Assembly: GCA_022577435.1 (NCBI GenBank)
Contig: JAKOON010000008.1
Location: forward strand, 13,808,501 to 13,872,500
Origin: Embiotoca jacksoni
Taxonomy: Eukaryota > Chordata > Actinopteri > Embiotocidae
Reading direction: 5' to 3'
Length of the DNA: 64,000 bases
The translations under genes were made by a program, and so were the position numbers. The notes beneath the pieces were generated by a model, which ran no database searches, was not told the DNA's origin, and saw nothing but the letters and a program-made list of their open reading frames with translations. The number at the start of each line of letters is the position of its first letter. The first letter of the stretch is position 1. Shown piece after piece: positions 13,768-27,384 of the stretch.

Positions 13768-13842
<75 letters not shown>
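13768..13842. repeat. (GT)37 microsatellite
   Basis: About 75 bp of pure GT. The long open frames across it on the minus strand are repeat translation (His-Thr runs). Confidence 0.95.
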
Positions 13843-13844
<2 letters not shown>

Positions 13845-16772
13845 CCTGAGACAAGGAAAGGTGTTTAGATTTCGTGTGAGTCTCCAGAAAATGACGGTAG
13901 GTGAATGTGATGTCCTCTGAAGTAGCGGAAACAGGACTGCGTGTCTGACAGGACAGCAGCTGCCCGACGAGCCCCTTGCTGATGTTTGCATGCACTCAAT
14001 AACCTCCAACGTGCCATTATGGTTGAGTCTCTTAAATCTGATCAACCAACAGCACGTGAACCAGTGAGACGACCCACCCGGGCATGCTATTTACTGCTGA
14101 CATGGTCCAGGGAGAATACATGTCCATGCTAAAAAAGAAGCATCATAAAACATTTCATTTCTCCTCTGAAAAATATTCACAAGCATTGCTTTCAGCTAAG
14201 ATCGGTTGAACTTTGACCCCAACTGCTGACACCGTTTGCAGACCTACAGATGTAATTTGGTTGATTGGCTTTAGTGGATGTTGAGAAAATGCAACCGTGT
14301 TGTGTTGTGTTCATATTATCATAAAATCACAGAAGATAACTGGCAAGACGAAGAGTCTGCTGCCACACTAGCAGCGCTGTGTTGCCGTTGCACTTCAACA
14401 GAAAAATGTTCAGACATTCGAGTTGCTTTGGAAGCTTCACGTTGACTTGGTGGGCTTTCCTTAATCGACAGATATTAAATCCCCTCCACAGTGACTGGCC
14501 AGTTGCGCAACAGTAAGAAAGTACATAGGGCTTAAACTTCTCACTCTTGCTTCGTTTTTTCGCTTTGTAACACAAACAAACTATTTCTGTCACTTTTCGT
14601 ATTTACATCTCTATGAATGCCTCCTTTCTGAAATCTGTGCTGTTATTCCCGAATCTATAATGGCAGCTATTCTTTCTAATATTTTTTTATTGTGAAGCAT
14701 GTGGACAGCAGTAATATTGAGTTGTGGAGTGGACATGACGAAAAAAAAAAGGCAAAACAAGACAAAAAAGAAGCCAACAAACAGCAAAAAAAATAAAAAT
14801 AGTGTTTTCAGTTCTTTCATTACATGCACCATAAATAATATGCAAATATTATATCACCCACTCCCCCACCCCCATCAATGCTATATAGTGGTGATGAAAT
14901 CTGTTTGCACCGTGCACCTTAACTTTCCGCTCCTTCCATATAAGAGATCGTTGGTCTCCAAGTCCTCATCAAACTCCTCCACAGAGACGGCCCTTCCCTC
15001 TGGCTCCTCTGTGGCCTTTTGGAAAAGTTATACATTTTTTATTTCCAATATGGTCAGACAGCCCGTGCAGCAGTTGTTTTCTTGAGCTACAGCAAGATCA
15101 AATGTTCACAGGCTGATATTTAGCTTAACAATTAATTAGCCTGTAGCAGGTCTGCTAAATAGCACTAAATAGAAAGCACCGTCAGGTGATGAAAAGAGCT
15201 GACGGACAAATGTAAATTTTGATCAGATGACGGGGCCTGACGGAAAGTCATGTGATCACCCGTTTCATGGATACGAGTGTCACTAAAAGCTACAAATGTC
15301 ACCCTAAAGGTGGCAAAATGTATTTATCAGGGAAACGTCTGAACATTTGAGCAAGGTTTTACAACAATCCACCGGACAGTAATTTAGATGTTTAGATGGC
15401 ATCCTGCTAACGTCTCTTTGAAGATCGAACCAGTAATTCACAAAGTGAATAAAAGGCCACTTGATGAACTGACGGGGATGAGCAGGAAACACTGCTTTAA
15501 ATTCACTGTGGTAAGCATGAAGCAGCCGGAGTAATCGGACTGATGCAGGGCAGCTCATGGTGAGGCGGTGCAGAAAGGGATCAGCCATGACAATGACACT
15601 GTTTTGCATTAAACACGGCGCTGTGCTGGCTCATTCCTCTACCAATGAATGAGATACATGTGACTGAGAAGCAAAGTGAACATCGTAAGTGTGTCATTTT
15701 ATATGTTCAGTCACAGTCTTCAATGACGGCCTGAACCTCCACGCACTGCTTAAAACAAGCCTGTATTTAGTAATCACCAAACGCATCATTAGGACACATG
15801 AAGGCACATACAATGCAGCAGATAATCACTCGTCTGAATGTCCAGGAGGCTGTTTAATAAGGTCTGCGTTGATAACAGTGCAGCGACCCATGAAGTTGGC
15901 TCGTCCACCTGTCATCAGCACATGTCCATGTGCTCTCCAAACCGTCCCCTTCTTCACCACCAAACCTCCAACAAGCCTCCCTCTTGTAGCCTCTCATGCT
16001 GCTAATCAGGGGTATCAGCTGAAGTGCATCAGTGGAATAATCATTTTACACTAAAGCCCTACAGCATCTAAAACTGCATAATTACATGCTCTAAAGAACA
16101 ATAAATACCAAATGTGCATATTGTTGGTAGGAGTGAGTATCACAGTGGGATTATTTGTGTGGAAGTGTGCGTGTAGATTAAATTAGGCTTTCTGGGTTTG
16201 ACTGCCAGACATTTGCTCCGGTGTTAACACGGTTGAGCAGCAGTCAGAGTGGGAGTGTTAAATTTGTATAAATTAGAGTGACATGATGCCTCATTGCCGT
16301 AATCAGCCATTTTTTATCAGCTGTACAATGTGGACCGGGTAACTACAGTGCAATCATCAGAGATATAAACTGTTGGAAAGATGCCAAAGGGCTGGAAAAC
16401 CTATGCTGAGAACAGATAAACTGGGATCCAATTTTCAGTCTATTTGGCAGAGCTTGTTGTGATTTTTTTCCTGCAGAACACTGCGAGAGATAAACACCTT
16501 ACAATGACAAACACTGCATCATCATTTCCTGTATGCCATTTGTGCGGGTAACAAATATGCAGCTCACCACCATCACACTACGACCTCCTGCTGAAATAAG
16601 AGCTGAACCCGCACAATGTGACCCAAACATCACCACACGGCATCTCACAGAAGAGGCGGGCGTTGGGCTCAACAGACAATTTCACATTATAAAAGATGTT
16701 TCTAATGGTTTGTCAAAAATTTAGGAGGAGAAAAGCATCACACTGCAAGCAAGCAAGACAACACGTTGTCCC

Positions 16773-17120
16773 CTGTTAGAAAAATTACTCAAAAGGCTTG
16801 ATTCAAAATCAAACACATAGGACATTTATTCTTGCAAGAAGGAGCAACTACATGTACGCTCAAAGAAAGATGTCCAGCATTGCTCGAAGTCTCTCCTCCG
16901 TAGTTCAGCTTATATACAGTGTGACAAACAGTTGACAGTCCCCACTTCCTCTGTATATCTGATTTTGTAGATAGTACTGAGTGAGGTCGTAGGTCACAAG
17001 ATAAAGGTACAGAGACGTTGTAACTGAGACTATAGAACCATGTTGTGCAACAGGTAGACCAATATTTGACAAGTATGATGAGTTCATTATTTTTCCATCA
17101 TCCCCCTTCCTGGGGGAACA
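16773..17120 (-). mobile_element. possible solo LTR
   Basis: On the minus strand it begins TGTTCCCCCAGG and ends TTCTAACA, so it has TG...CA ends. TATATAAG (about 16909-16917) is followed about 85 bp on by AATAAATG, an order expected of an LTR. No clear target-site duplication was seen and no internal retroelement sequence adjoins it, so this is tentative. Confidence 0.35.
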
Positions 17121-17304
17121 ATTAAGAGACTGGACACCCCCGAGACGAAGCTTCTTCCCCGCAAAAACAACCCCACCATGAGGAATGGTGTCACCTGAGA
17201 CAAGAAGTGATTATTTGTCCTCATGATGCAATGGTAACTTCATGAATCTACAAAAGGGAGAAATGATGGCAGTGCAGAAGATTGATACCACTCTTATACC
17301 TGAT

Positions 17305-17491
17305 AAATATGAAGGTGCAGCCAGCAGTTGGTTAGCCTAGCTTAGCACAAAGATGCTACAGGAAGTTCACTTAGCTTGTCCAAATATGGTCACTTCTGGC
17401 TCCACAAAACCAAAATGATGACGGCTGAAATGCTGAACTCGAGGGTTCAAAATGGCAGTTCACAAACCAGTGGGTGACGTCATGGTGGGTT
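17305..17491 (+). repeat. paired fish repeats B and C
   Basis: 17305-17355 (gcagccagcagttggttagc, cctagcttagc) matches 23803-23860. 17371-17491 (gtccaaatatggtcacttct, gatgacggctgaa, cacaaaccagtgggtgacgt) matches 36757-36875. Non-coding. Confidence 0.65.
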
Positions 17492-17968
17492 GCACCAACG
17501 CAAAAAAACACCACCAGGAGATGTTACTGGACTCAACACGTCCTGCACAATTATTCAACATCCTGGCATCTTGTACATAATCACAACTCAAGGTGATACA
17601 TGTCTCTTTGCAGTGGCAGGTAAATCAATAATTTGGTATTGTCCTGCAGGGTAAGAGAACATAACTGCGTTGGTCAAAGAGCATCAAACAATGTGGTGTC
17701 ACACATATAAACATGTGAGCTAGAGGCTCATATAACTCACCACTCTTCATCACCATAGATTTTTAGAGGAGAAATATGAATCTGTGCAGACAAAACACGG
17801 ATCATCACACACACACACAGGGAAATGTCTGAGACCAGGAGCTCAGCGCTGGGATGAATCACAGTGTGATGACAGGCCTCCATAAACAAATGCATTGAAG
17901 CACAGCGAGCTCTCCCACATGCACATATAAAAGTGCAGAACACATACCTGAGCAAACAGATGGATGTG

Positions 17969-17971
<3 letters not shown>

Positions 17972-18015
<44 letters not shown>
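17972..18015. repeat. (GT)n microsatellite
   Basis: About 21 pure GT units after tgta. Confidence 0.95.
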
Positions 18016-18016
<1 letters not shown>

Positions 18017-20444
18017 ACATATTGAATGTCAACAACAAGTGTCCCTGTGGTCTGATTTGTGCCCCCCCAACCCCCACCCTCATCTCTGCTCAGGCAATCC
18101 TTTTTATTGAGCCAATACAATTCAGCGGGTGAACAGAGGTCTATTGATGTGCCTTTAAGCAAAAAGCGAGGCAACGAGACACATGGGGGGGAGGGGGGAA
18201 GGAGAGAGAGAGAGACAGACGAATGTTTAGTAAACAAAACCGGCAGGGAGCTAATCCATCAGCTCTTGATTGTAATTATTCAAAATACTGTAGAAGAGAG
18301 AAAAAAAAACAGCTCAGTGAAATCTGTCTGTGTAATTACAAGTGTTAAAACAAATTAATCAAATTAAACTAACGGCATTGCGGCTCATATGGGACATAAT
18401 CTAGCTGCCAAATTGTTGGAAAACGTGTGACCCAACAAACATGCAGAAGCCTCACACACTCGCTGGTTTGGCAGCTGCACGTTTGAAGCTTTGGCGCCGT
18501 CATGTTTATATTTTGGACAGAAAATGACACAAGCTGTTGGCCCGGCGAGTAAAGGCCAGGCGAGTTTCAGACATACCAGATTAACATTTTAGACTTTTTT
18601 TGGGGATGTTTTTAAACATCCCACCCGCACAGGGAAGAATGCAGAGTAAAACATTCTTTCAGCAGAAAGGTTATTCACAAAAAGTGATGTTTTGGACCTC
18701 AGAGGTTACTTCCTTAAGTGAACCTCAGACAATGCACAGCTGTCCACTACCTTCCATTTATATGATTCAATTCACGTGTGATTTAAATTGTGTTACTTTC
18801 ATGTATCTCTCCAATATCCAACCTGAGATTTTTAACAATGAATAACTAAACTACATTTTTTAATTAAATGAGCCCAGTGAGAGACATTTGCCCCGTGTCC
18901 ACCCGGTGCACATGTCCAGTCACACAAACGCATCAGGGATTTGCATCACTTTGCTTTCATCATGCAGTATTTACATAAGTTCCCATACAGGTGATTGCAT
19001 TTGACACACAGCCACTTCCACAGCCACCCAGGTCAGCTTTCATATTATCTGGACACACTCGGGTGAAAAAGCGTTTTATCAAACAGCGCTGGAGAATGTG
19101 CGGTGCGTGACAGTCGTATAATATCAGTTAGATTCATTGAAATCTAAAATGGCTCATATTCGGCAGCCTGGAGTGAAAGTCATGATGCATTTTGTAATTG
19201 TCACACACCAGATGATTCTGGGCCTTAAGAGGAATTTCATCTACAATGGAACTATTAAATATTTTTTTATCACACTTTATTTTGAAAGGTAGGCCTATTG
19301 GCATAAATAGCTCTCCAACAGAATTTAGCATTTAGTCACAAATTTCTGTTGAATGTAAACATCAACCTTTTATATTTAGATACGAGACTAAATCTTTTTG
19401 ATAGTACAAACTTCAGCTCTGTCTGTGGAGTACTAAAACCTCATTTGACAATATTTTGTTCACAGAATCGGAAACATTCCAGATTTTGTTGCAATAAAAT
19501 CAGAGCTGTCAATGGGTTTTTTTTAGCCCGAAATTCTGTGGTATCACTGTAGTTGGTAACAGCGAACAAAACAAAGCACATGGTAAAATATTATTTAAAA
19601 AGACAGACAGACCTGAAATCCCAACAGGTCAGAGGTCAATAGGAAGTCATACAGTGGTCTAACAGTACCTCTGGTCTTTGGGGCAGGACAAGTTTGAGAG
19701 GTTGATTTTACCAGGATCCAGGATTTTTTTTTTTTTTTATGAAAAACAAATCACTATTAGAGACTATAATAATAATAATAAATCGGGTTTTTTGGTTGTT
19801 GTTTTTTTTACCTCCAACAAGAATTTCAGTTATTGGCTGCAGTGGATGTGAAATATGTTTTACTGCCACAATGCAGAAGACGCAACTGCTGTGAATGACA
19901 AATTCAGGCCGATGTGTGGAACTGAGAATATGTTTTGATATTACTTTTCAGTTGTGGTTATTTATCATGTAGTATTATATTGTCAATATATCACCAGTAT
20001 TGTACATCATGGAATTGCTCTTATTTGTATGATCTTTAAATCAAATGTACAAAATTGTACAGACACCAAAAGAAAAATATTGGCATGTTATTTTCATCCA
20101 AGCTGAACTAGCAGCAACTGAATTACTAATAAATGTAAAACACTTAAAAATTTCCAATTACCCTTTCAGCTTATGTAAATGTATTATGTTGAATGAATAT
20201 TATTATAAACAACGCTTAGATTTTTTTTTTTAAATTATTGGATGATTCCCCTTGGATTTGACCCAGCTGGAAATCATTTGGCACACTATAAGAAACAACA
20301 ACAAAAAAACAGCCAAGTAGTTTATAAGCAAAAAAAAAAAAAGAGGATATATATCGTCTAATTAGTCTGTTACTATTAAAAAATTCAGTCAACACAGACA
20401 TGGCAATCCTGCATTTAGTGTTACCAAATGTAATTAATAATACC

Positions 20445-20614
20445 TCAAGAATCAGACATTAAAACAGCTGACTCAACAGGAGTATTGTCGGCTTCATATG
20501 TGCCATCAGACATAAAGCTCCTGTATGAAAGAGGTTCTGAATCCCAGTTCGTGACCTGATTTCCCTGCTGGTTCCTGTCTGCCCAGACAAATGTCAAAAC
20601 AAAAACAGGAACGC
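20445..20614 (-). other. possible terminal exon, unrecognised
   Basis: After a splice-acceptor-like TCTCTTCTCAG the frame reads GVPVFVLTFVWADRNQQG, then NWDSEPLSYRSFMSDGTYEA and ends SAVLMSDS. It looks like a short hydrophobic segment plus an acidic cytoplasmic tail, but I cannot name a family and found no partner exon, so it may be chance. Confidence 0.2.
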
Positions 20615-21756
20615 CTGAGAAGAGACTTAAACTGATTAGCATTTGAAGAAGACAAACCCAAAGACTATTGTGCTTTAGCAATAAATCCAAGACTATCCAA
20701 CATGATTTATATACGCAATCTGTAAAAGCAACCATTAGAACAGGAACTAAAGTGCAATCATTCCAAGAATCGACAAAGATTGACACTCCACTTCTGGCTG
20801 GGTGTCAAAGGTTAATTGGTTATCGTGGTTTATGAATGAAAACACCTGCCACAGGGGAAGATTTGTGACCCCCAAATCCCTTTTCTCTCCTTTGGTGAGT
20901 AATGTTTCCCGACAGACTCCTAAACTGTATCTACAACCTCATACTGAACTAAAAGCAAAATGAAAGTAGGGATTAATTTATTCCGTTCACAGATTGTCGA
21001 ATTGCACGTTTTCTTTCGGTAAAGTCTCGAGGATTAAAGTAGGCATACAGTACAGTGTATCACTTCAAATATTATCTGCAGCGGTCAATTCATGAGAGGG
21101 AATGGTTTTATCTCAGAGGATGACTTATGTGAAGTTGACCCATCAGGGTTTTGTTGGATTACATCTTTACAGTTCTATTTTTTGTTATCTGTGTTTTGTT
21201 AGGTCTTTCCATTTGAACATTTCCACTAATGTTGCAGAAAATAGCTGAGCGCCATCACTATCAGTAACTGCTCAGCTGAGCTCAGAAGGCTTTGCTTTGG
21301 GTAGTCAATTTGAAAAGCCTTCGGCCATGACAGCAACTTCACAAGCTGCTCGCCTGGGCTGTTAACACAAATTAAAATGTGTTTTTCACATTTGCACATG
21401 TCCCTCTTTGTACTGTAAAAGCATTGTTTGCGTCTCCGGCGCCAGATGTGACATCCTCATATCTCTTTTTGTAATTCCGAGATTGATCTCTCCTGTGTTT
21501 TTATATGATCCGTCTTCTGTGTGTGAGAGGGACAAAGAGGGTTTGTCGTCAGACGACAGCTGCGGGAGGAGAGAGAGCAACTCGTTTGCATCGCTGCAGT
21601 GTCGCAGTGACAGAGAGCAGATGTTCGCTGTGATTGCTTATCGCCGTGTGTATTTCTACTCAGTTCCTCATCGAGTTGGAGACAAAACACAACTGTCACC
21701 CTCGACATTCACTCTGTCTGAAGACTCACGAGAAACTATTTCAAAATCATTCAACT

Positions 21757-22867
21757 TTTAAAAGTGCTACATGTAAAAATGATGTCCCGTCTAGTAATAC
21801 GGCTTTGCACATTAGGGGGCGATAGTGAGCCACTGTAGCGTCCAGTCTTCCTCCAATCGGCCTCTCTCCTTGAGCAAGGCCATAAGTAGCGAGAAAACAG
21901 CCACAGTGAAAACCACACACACACTAACTCCATTTGGATTGTTTTCCTGCATAATTTGTGTTGTCAATTGCTGCTCAAAAGATCTCTGTGTACCTGGTTT
22001 GTTTTACAACATGAAGTTGTCTCAGTTTGCTGAATAGGTAGACCACAAGCTAACTGAGCTAGGTTAGGTTAGGTAGTTACTTTATTAATCCCCGAGGGGA
22101 ATTTTTTTTCGCTACAGCAGCATACAGAAGCAATAAGATAATAATAGAATAATAGAAAAGCAATAAAATAGCAGTAAAATAGCAGTAAAAAATATAAAAT
22201 ATAATATAAAATGCACAGTATATACAGTATAAACAGTACAGTATATATCTATATATATTATATACAAACAACCAAGAAACACAGTCAACAGTGTTATTGT
22301 TGTGTGATGTATTTTGCCAGAGGTGAGTTATTGTACAGTCTTATTGCGGTCAGCAGGAATGATCTCCTAATCACGTACGGCTATTTTAACTAGTCTGACA
22401 GCGCATCAAAAAAACAGCTATTCACACGGTCAGTAGTGTAATATTCAATTTGCTACTTTTATAAGTTATTGCTAAAAACACACGTTATCATGAACAGACG
22501 TTTACTCACCGGTCTAGAAGAAAGCTCGTGCGTTCAGTGTCAAACTTCCTTCCTTCACTCACCGGGAGCCGTCTGCATCAACGGAGAGCGATGCCGACGT
22601 TTCATACGTCATAACTGGAAGTTCGAAAGCGCTTCCTGTTGTTGGGCCGAGGGCACACCGGACACTTCAGTGAAGATGGCCCGTAGAGACGCGGGGTGGT
22701 GTTACAAGATGATACTAGCTGCTCAGCACGCTAACATTAGTAGATATCTCTGCAACACGTTAGATTTCATCATCACGACAAAACTGCTCTTTCTTCACAT
22801 CGTGAAGATCATTTTAGTTCATTTTGAATGCTGTAAACTAGAAATCGTACATATTACACCTTTTAAC
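21757..22867. mobile_element. putative non-autonomous DNA element with a nested LINE tail
   Basis: The left end ttaaaagtgctacatgta and the reverse complement of the right end ttaaaaggtgtaatatgta form imperfect inverted repeats about 1.1 kb apart. Just inside the left end is agtaatacggctttgcacat, a stretch I associate with fish elements. A tactttattaatccccgagg tail at 22078-22097 lies inside. The 143-codon open frame at 22469-22900 is within the element and resembles no protein I know. Confidence 0.45.
22060..22270 (-). repeat. LINE-type 3' tail plus AT-rich simple repeat
   Basis: The taggttaggtagttacttta, ttaatccccgaggggaatt block is the reversed end of a common fish retroposon tail. It is followed by degenerate (ATA/AGCAATAAA)n. 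A second copy is at 33062-33135. Confidence 0.5.
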
Positions 22868-23099
22868 AGTTCGGCACGTATTTACTTTTCATTTTTCTAA
22901 TTTCTGTTGAGATACTATTTCACAATGACTCCTAAAAATAAGACCACCACGTATGGACTGCTTCACTCTGCATGGTGCTCGATGTGTGTTTACCGGTTTG
23001 ACTCTGGGGATGATTTGCCAGTAAATAATTGGACCTAAACTGTAGCACAAAGTCTAATCAGAGTCTGCAGTCACGCCAGCAGCTCTGAGGCGTTTGACC

Positions 23100-23445
23100 T
23101 GAAGCTCAGCGATGCTTTGAGCTACAAGGACAAATGTTAGGCTATTAAACAGGCAGAGTTTTAGCATGTTCACCGTCTCTCTTCACAGTGTTAGCATTAT
23201 ATTCTGTTAAGTGGGTCTAAGCACAAAGTACAGCTGAAGTTAGTGTCAATTGGTTTGTTTTTTTATGTATTTGTAACAAACCAAAGTAAGTGATGAACTA
23301 TTGTTGATGATGGTGCAAGATTTGGCTCCATCAAAACTACAAATGCAAGCCTCTTTGGTGTTGCTAGAGGTCGGGGGTCATCGTAGTCTAAGAATATATT
23401 CTCTGGGGACCAAGAATCCAACGACTCGATGTTGAGATATTTCAG
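23100..23445 (+). repeat. dispersed repeat family A
   Basis: Holds agcacaaagtacagctgaag and gttgagatatttcagtctga, with the same order of blocks as the other copies. The minus-strand open frame across it is a product of the repeat. Confidence 0.6.
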
Positions 23446-23802
23446 TCTGAGCTGCAGACAGGAGGAGGACTCACTGTTACGTTCTCTTCTTCTCTCTAGA
23501 GGGAAGAGATGCAGAGATAATGCAGCACCCAGCAAAGCATCTGCTTCCACGGTGACGGTGTCATCAACAGACCACATAACATGAAGCCAGATATGTTCAC
23601 TGAAGTGACACTGTTGGATTGAACTGCTTCGTCAAACAAAGTACAAAGAGTCTCTCGTAAAAAAAAAAAAAACCCTGCGTTTGTAGTTTTAACGAGAACT
23701 TTTTTTGATTTATGGCAATAAAAGTCATTTGGGGATTTATGCTTATTTGATTTCTTGCTGTGTGTTTGAAGAGAAGATCTCTGCCCCACTTAAGTCAGTC
23801 CA

Positions 23803-23900
23803 TTAAATATGAGACTGCAGCCAGCAGCTACTTAGCTTAGCTTTACTACCAAGAAGCAAAGCTGGGAAACTGCTGACCCGGCTCCGGGTGAAGTCTCTTC
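23803..23900 (+). repeat. repeat B
   Basis: Reads gactgcagccagcagctact then tagcttagctttactacc, related to 17305-17355. Non-coding. Confidence 0.5.
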
Positions 23901-25054
23901 ATCTCCTCGACTAAATGAAGAGCAAAAAAAATTACACGAACATTTACGGATCCATTTCTTAGCGCTGTTCCTCTCGCTGCAGCTCGCAAGGTTGCTAGGC
24001 GACAGGAGCGGTGCTACGGTAAAGGACAGGAACAGCTGGTGACGCAAAAAGTAGGCTAGACCGCATCATTTCAGTTCAGCCTTCAAGGCCTCCCTGTTCT
24101 ACGAAGGCCACACCTTCGAAGGGTGCAGCCCCTGACTTGGGACAGTTAAAATATCCATTCATGAGGACCTTGCTGTAACGTCCCAAACCAGACAACCAGG
24201 GGACACCAGGATGTTAAGGGGACAAGAAATGGTCTGGCTCTCAAAACTGTCCTTTTTAAACTTCAGTCTTTGAATAGGTTAAACAATCAAGATACACAGT
24301 TAATCAATGAATTGTACAAATGCTGGCATAGAACCAGATGTTTCTCTTAGCTGACCTCATATTTATATCAATAGTGTCCTGTTACACTCATTAAGAAATC
24401 TCCCAAAACCTTCTCACCATCCCTTTATTGGTTGACTCAAGTCTCAAGAATGATGAATATGACTAGGCTGCTGTTACTCGACTGCTTTAACTCTTCATTT
24501 TACTTGACAGTAAAAACCTGGTCATATTTGATAAGGTAGAAATGTGGAGCAATAAAAAATTAACTGTCAGTCGGTGCAGATCAAACCCTACGAAACGTTT
24601 CCAAACACATTGCAAATTTAATGATTGGGCTTCTAACCCTGCCAGGATCAGGAAAACAATGCAGAGAATATGACAAAGAGTTTAATTGTCATTTTGTTTT
24701 GCTGAGGATGTTTTGAGGGATGTTACTCTTTTTACTGCAACTCATTCTATTTCTGTCACAGATTGGCGAGTGCAGTTACAAAGCGAGACTAACAAGCAAG
24801 CCAGCTTGTCTTAAAATGAGATCAGAGAGACAACTGTCTGACTGAGCTGATTTCCTCTGATGAATGCATCCTGCTCTGAGGGGAACGCAGAGCTCCTCCT
24901 CACAAGTTGTTTTTTTTCCCTGCTGCCTTGTTTTTGTTGCATAATGGGAAATTCACTTCACCTGATCTGTCAACATCTTTACTCTGCAGACAGGAGAGCA
25001 AGTTGAGAGTCTCCATTTAACTTAAAAACGAACAATTTGGTCCTACCTCTTTCA

Positions 25055-25654
25055 GGTTGTCCTCAGAGTTTCTCAGGGAGAGCTTTGACATCAGGGAGGA
25101 CGACGTCCAGAAGAGCTTTCCGCGGTCTGGCCAGTGCAACGGCTGACGTATCACGTAAAAAGACGGAGGCCATTGTGGCAGCGAGCAGTGATGAGGTCAA
25201 CTTGCTTCTGTCTGACATTGTACAAGCTTCACTGGATGAAGCAATGACATCCCAACTCACGTTTAAGTACAACACGAAGGAAGACAAATAAGACTTTCAG
25301 GGCCAAAAAAAACATTCAGACACTGGGAGTAAAGACAGCATATTAATAGGTAAACGCCTATCCTGTCGTTGCGGTGGAGCCGGTTTGGGAACAATAAGGT
25401 GCATCTCATTTCACACGAAGGCTGACAGGCTCTCAACCAGAGAAGTGTCATCTGATACCAAACGCTCCAGTAGGCTGAACTCCAATCATCTGGGGTTTGT
25501 TGATTACACAGAAGATGAGGAGGTGGACATGGCTGCTTCTGACACTGATGTCAATGAAGCTGAGAGGAGCAGCACAATCTCTCTCAAGTTACGGATGAAG
25601 CCAGGAAATAGATCGGACCTGATCAAAACAAATCCAAGAATAAAGAGGAGATAA
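25055..25654 (+). other. possible exons of an unrecognised gene or pseudogene
   Basis: A good acceptor (ctacctctttcag) precedes an open stretch that reads KTEAIVAASSDEVNLLLSDI in one frame and SEFLRESFDIREDDVQKSF in another. A second open stretch ending at 25654 reads GFVDYTEDEEVDMAASDTD and closes NPRIKRR, with AATAAA near 26031. The mix of frames suggests a decayed gene or chance. I recognise no family and no upstream exon. Both strands are open over 25063-25287, which weakens the case. Confidence 0.25.
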
Positions 25655-27378
25655 GAAAAGTTAAGACGCGTTGAGATTTCAATGTCAAAGGCAACCAGAC
25701 TTTGAGTTGAAGAGTTTTCCTCTTTTTTGGTCTTTGTTATAAAGATACATCTACATTTATCTTTTGCTTAAGTAAAGTTTTGAATGCAGGCTTTTTGATT
25801 CTAATAGAGGATTTCCCCACATTATAGTCTTCGTTGCATTCAAGTATTTAGTGAAGGCTCTTAGTACCACCTGCATCTGAGAAGGAAATGCAGAAGGGGA
25901 GGAAGTCATATTTTACACCAAAAATGTTCATATATTGATATCAAGATATGAAATTTCTGTCACAAGGAACAGAAAGCTTAGACTTCATGTCATTTGTTAG
26001 TATGCATTTTTTTATTGTTTTTGTGAAAAAAATAAACGCCTTAGTTAAATTTTACTGACATTTAAAAAACAGAATGAAAAAAATTTAAAAACAAGTACAA
26101 ATAAACACACAAACAGCACATTATGCTGAAGCAAATGTTTGTGCACGTGTGTTCTCTCAACAACTCACTGCTGTGCAGATCAGGAACTATGAAAGATTTT
26201 AGAGTCTTTGTTAGAGAAGTTTCGAGACTGGACACGAAAGAAAGACAGATTTGTAAACAGAGATTTGCCTTCAAGCTGCACGATGGCTAAAAGATTAAAA
26301 AAAAAAAGAAAAGAAAAAAAAGATCCGCAACAACCAGGGATGAAACAATGTGTTATTGCAGGAAAACAGGCCCTTCAGGACAACCTCGAGGGGCTGTGAT
26401 GTAAACTTCAACTCAAAACATCTGTGACTGACAGGAGGTTTGGTGCCGAGGGTTGGACGACTGTTTATTCAGCCTCCTTGAAATCCTCAGTGAATTTAGT
26501 CATGGATGAGCTCGGCTGATCAAGTACTGAAAGTAATTTGCATTTTCATGCCTTGCAAGATATCATCACAGTTTGTTCTCGCCTGCAGGTTGACAGTAGC
26601 TGTGTATAACAGACTGACAGTTTGTTGGAAGTGAAACAAGAACAATGTTTTTGAGCTCGAGTCGTGTTCACACTGAGGAAGAGGAGGGTAAATGTATTCA
26701 ACATCATCAGTTAAAGACGGACTGATAGATCAGCATGGCAGATATTATTGGATGAATTTATCTAACCGTACATCACTGTATTTCATGTAGTGGCCTCTAC
26801 AGTTTACATTTGTTTTTATCAGCTGTCCTGCTCAGTGCAAATCTTAACCCCAATCCTTTAATAACCAACTGCATTGCAATATTTCATTATTGGACCTTTT
26901 TTGTTTTGCTTTAAAATATCAGTATTGGATTTAAAATATTAGTATTGGATTCAAAATTCCAGCTTACGTCAGGTTCTCTTACATAAGGGGATGAATGTCT
27001 CGCATCACGTTGATCAAGTGTGAGTGCATACAAGAAAATGGAGGGAATTTAAACACAAGGGCCACATGCGATAGACGCGCTGTCTATAATAGGCTATCCA
27101 GTTTGTTGGTCGTCAGTTTTTATATGATCATTTAAAAATATATACATATTAGGATGCAATTGAGAGCTCGATACTGATATTCATGTTTGAGTATAGTCAG
27201 ATAACACTTGGTAACGTACTCATCAGTAGATAGCTGTCACTCAAGCATTTGTAAACAGCTTTAGGATTATCCCTTTAGCTCCCATTTCATACCATTTGAT
27301 TTAAATTCTTGAAACTTAATGACCATCACCAGTTTTATCTTGTTTGAAAAGCTCATCTGTCTGTAGTTAAATGTGCTT

Positions 27379-27384
27379 TTTATT
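27379..27384 (-). terminator. candidate cmtr2 polyadenylation signal
   Basis: AATAAA on the minus strand about 0.7 kb after the cmtr2 stop codon. It is the nearest perfect hexamer I noticed downstream. It is otherwise unsupported. Confidence 0.3.

Noticed and set aside
17737..18237. A 166-codon minus-strand open frame with His-Thr runs
   Set aside because: Open because of the (GT)n microsatellite; the flanks show no protein-like composition or family similarity.
22469..22900. A 143-codon plus-strand open frame with Cys-rich start
   Set aside because: It falls inside the putative transposon with inverted ends at 21757-22867 and resembles no transposase.
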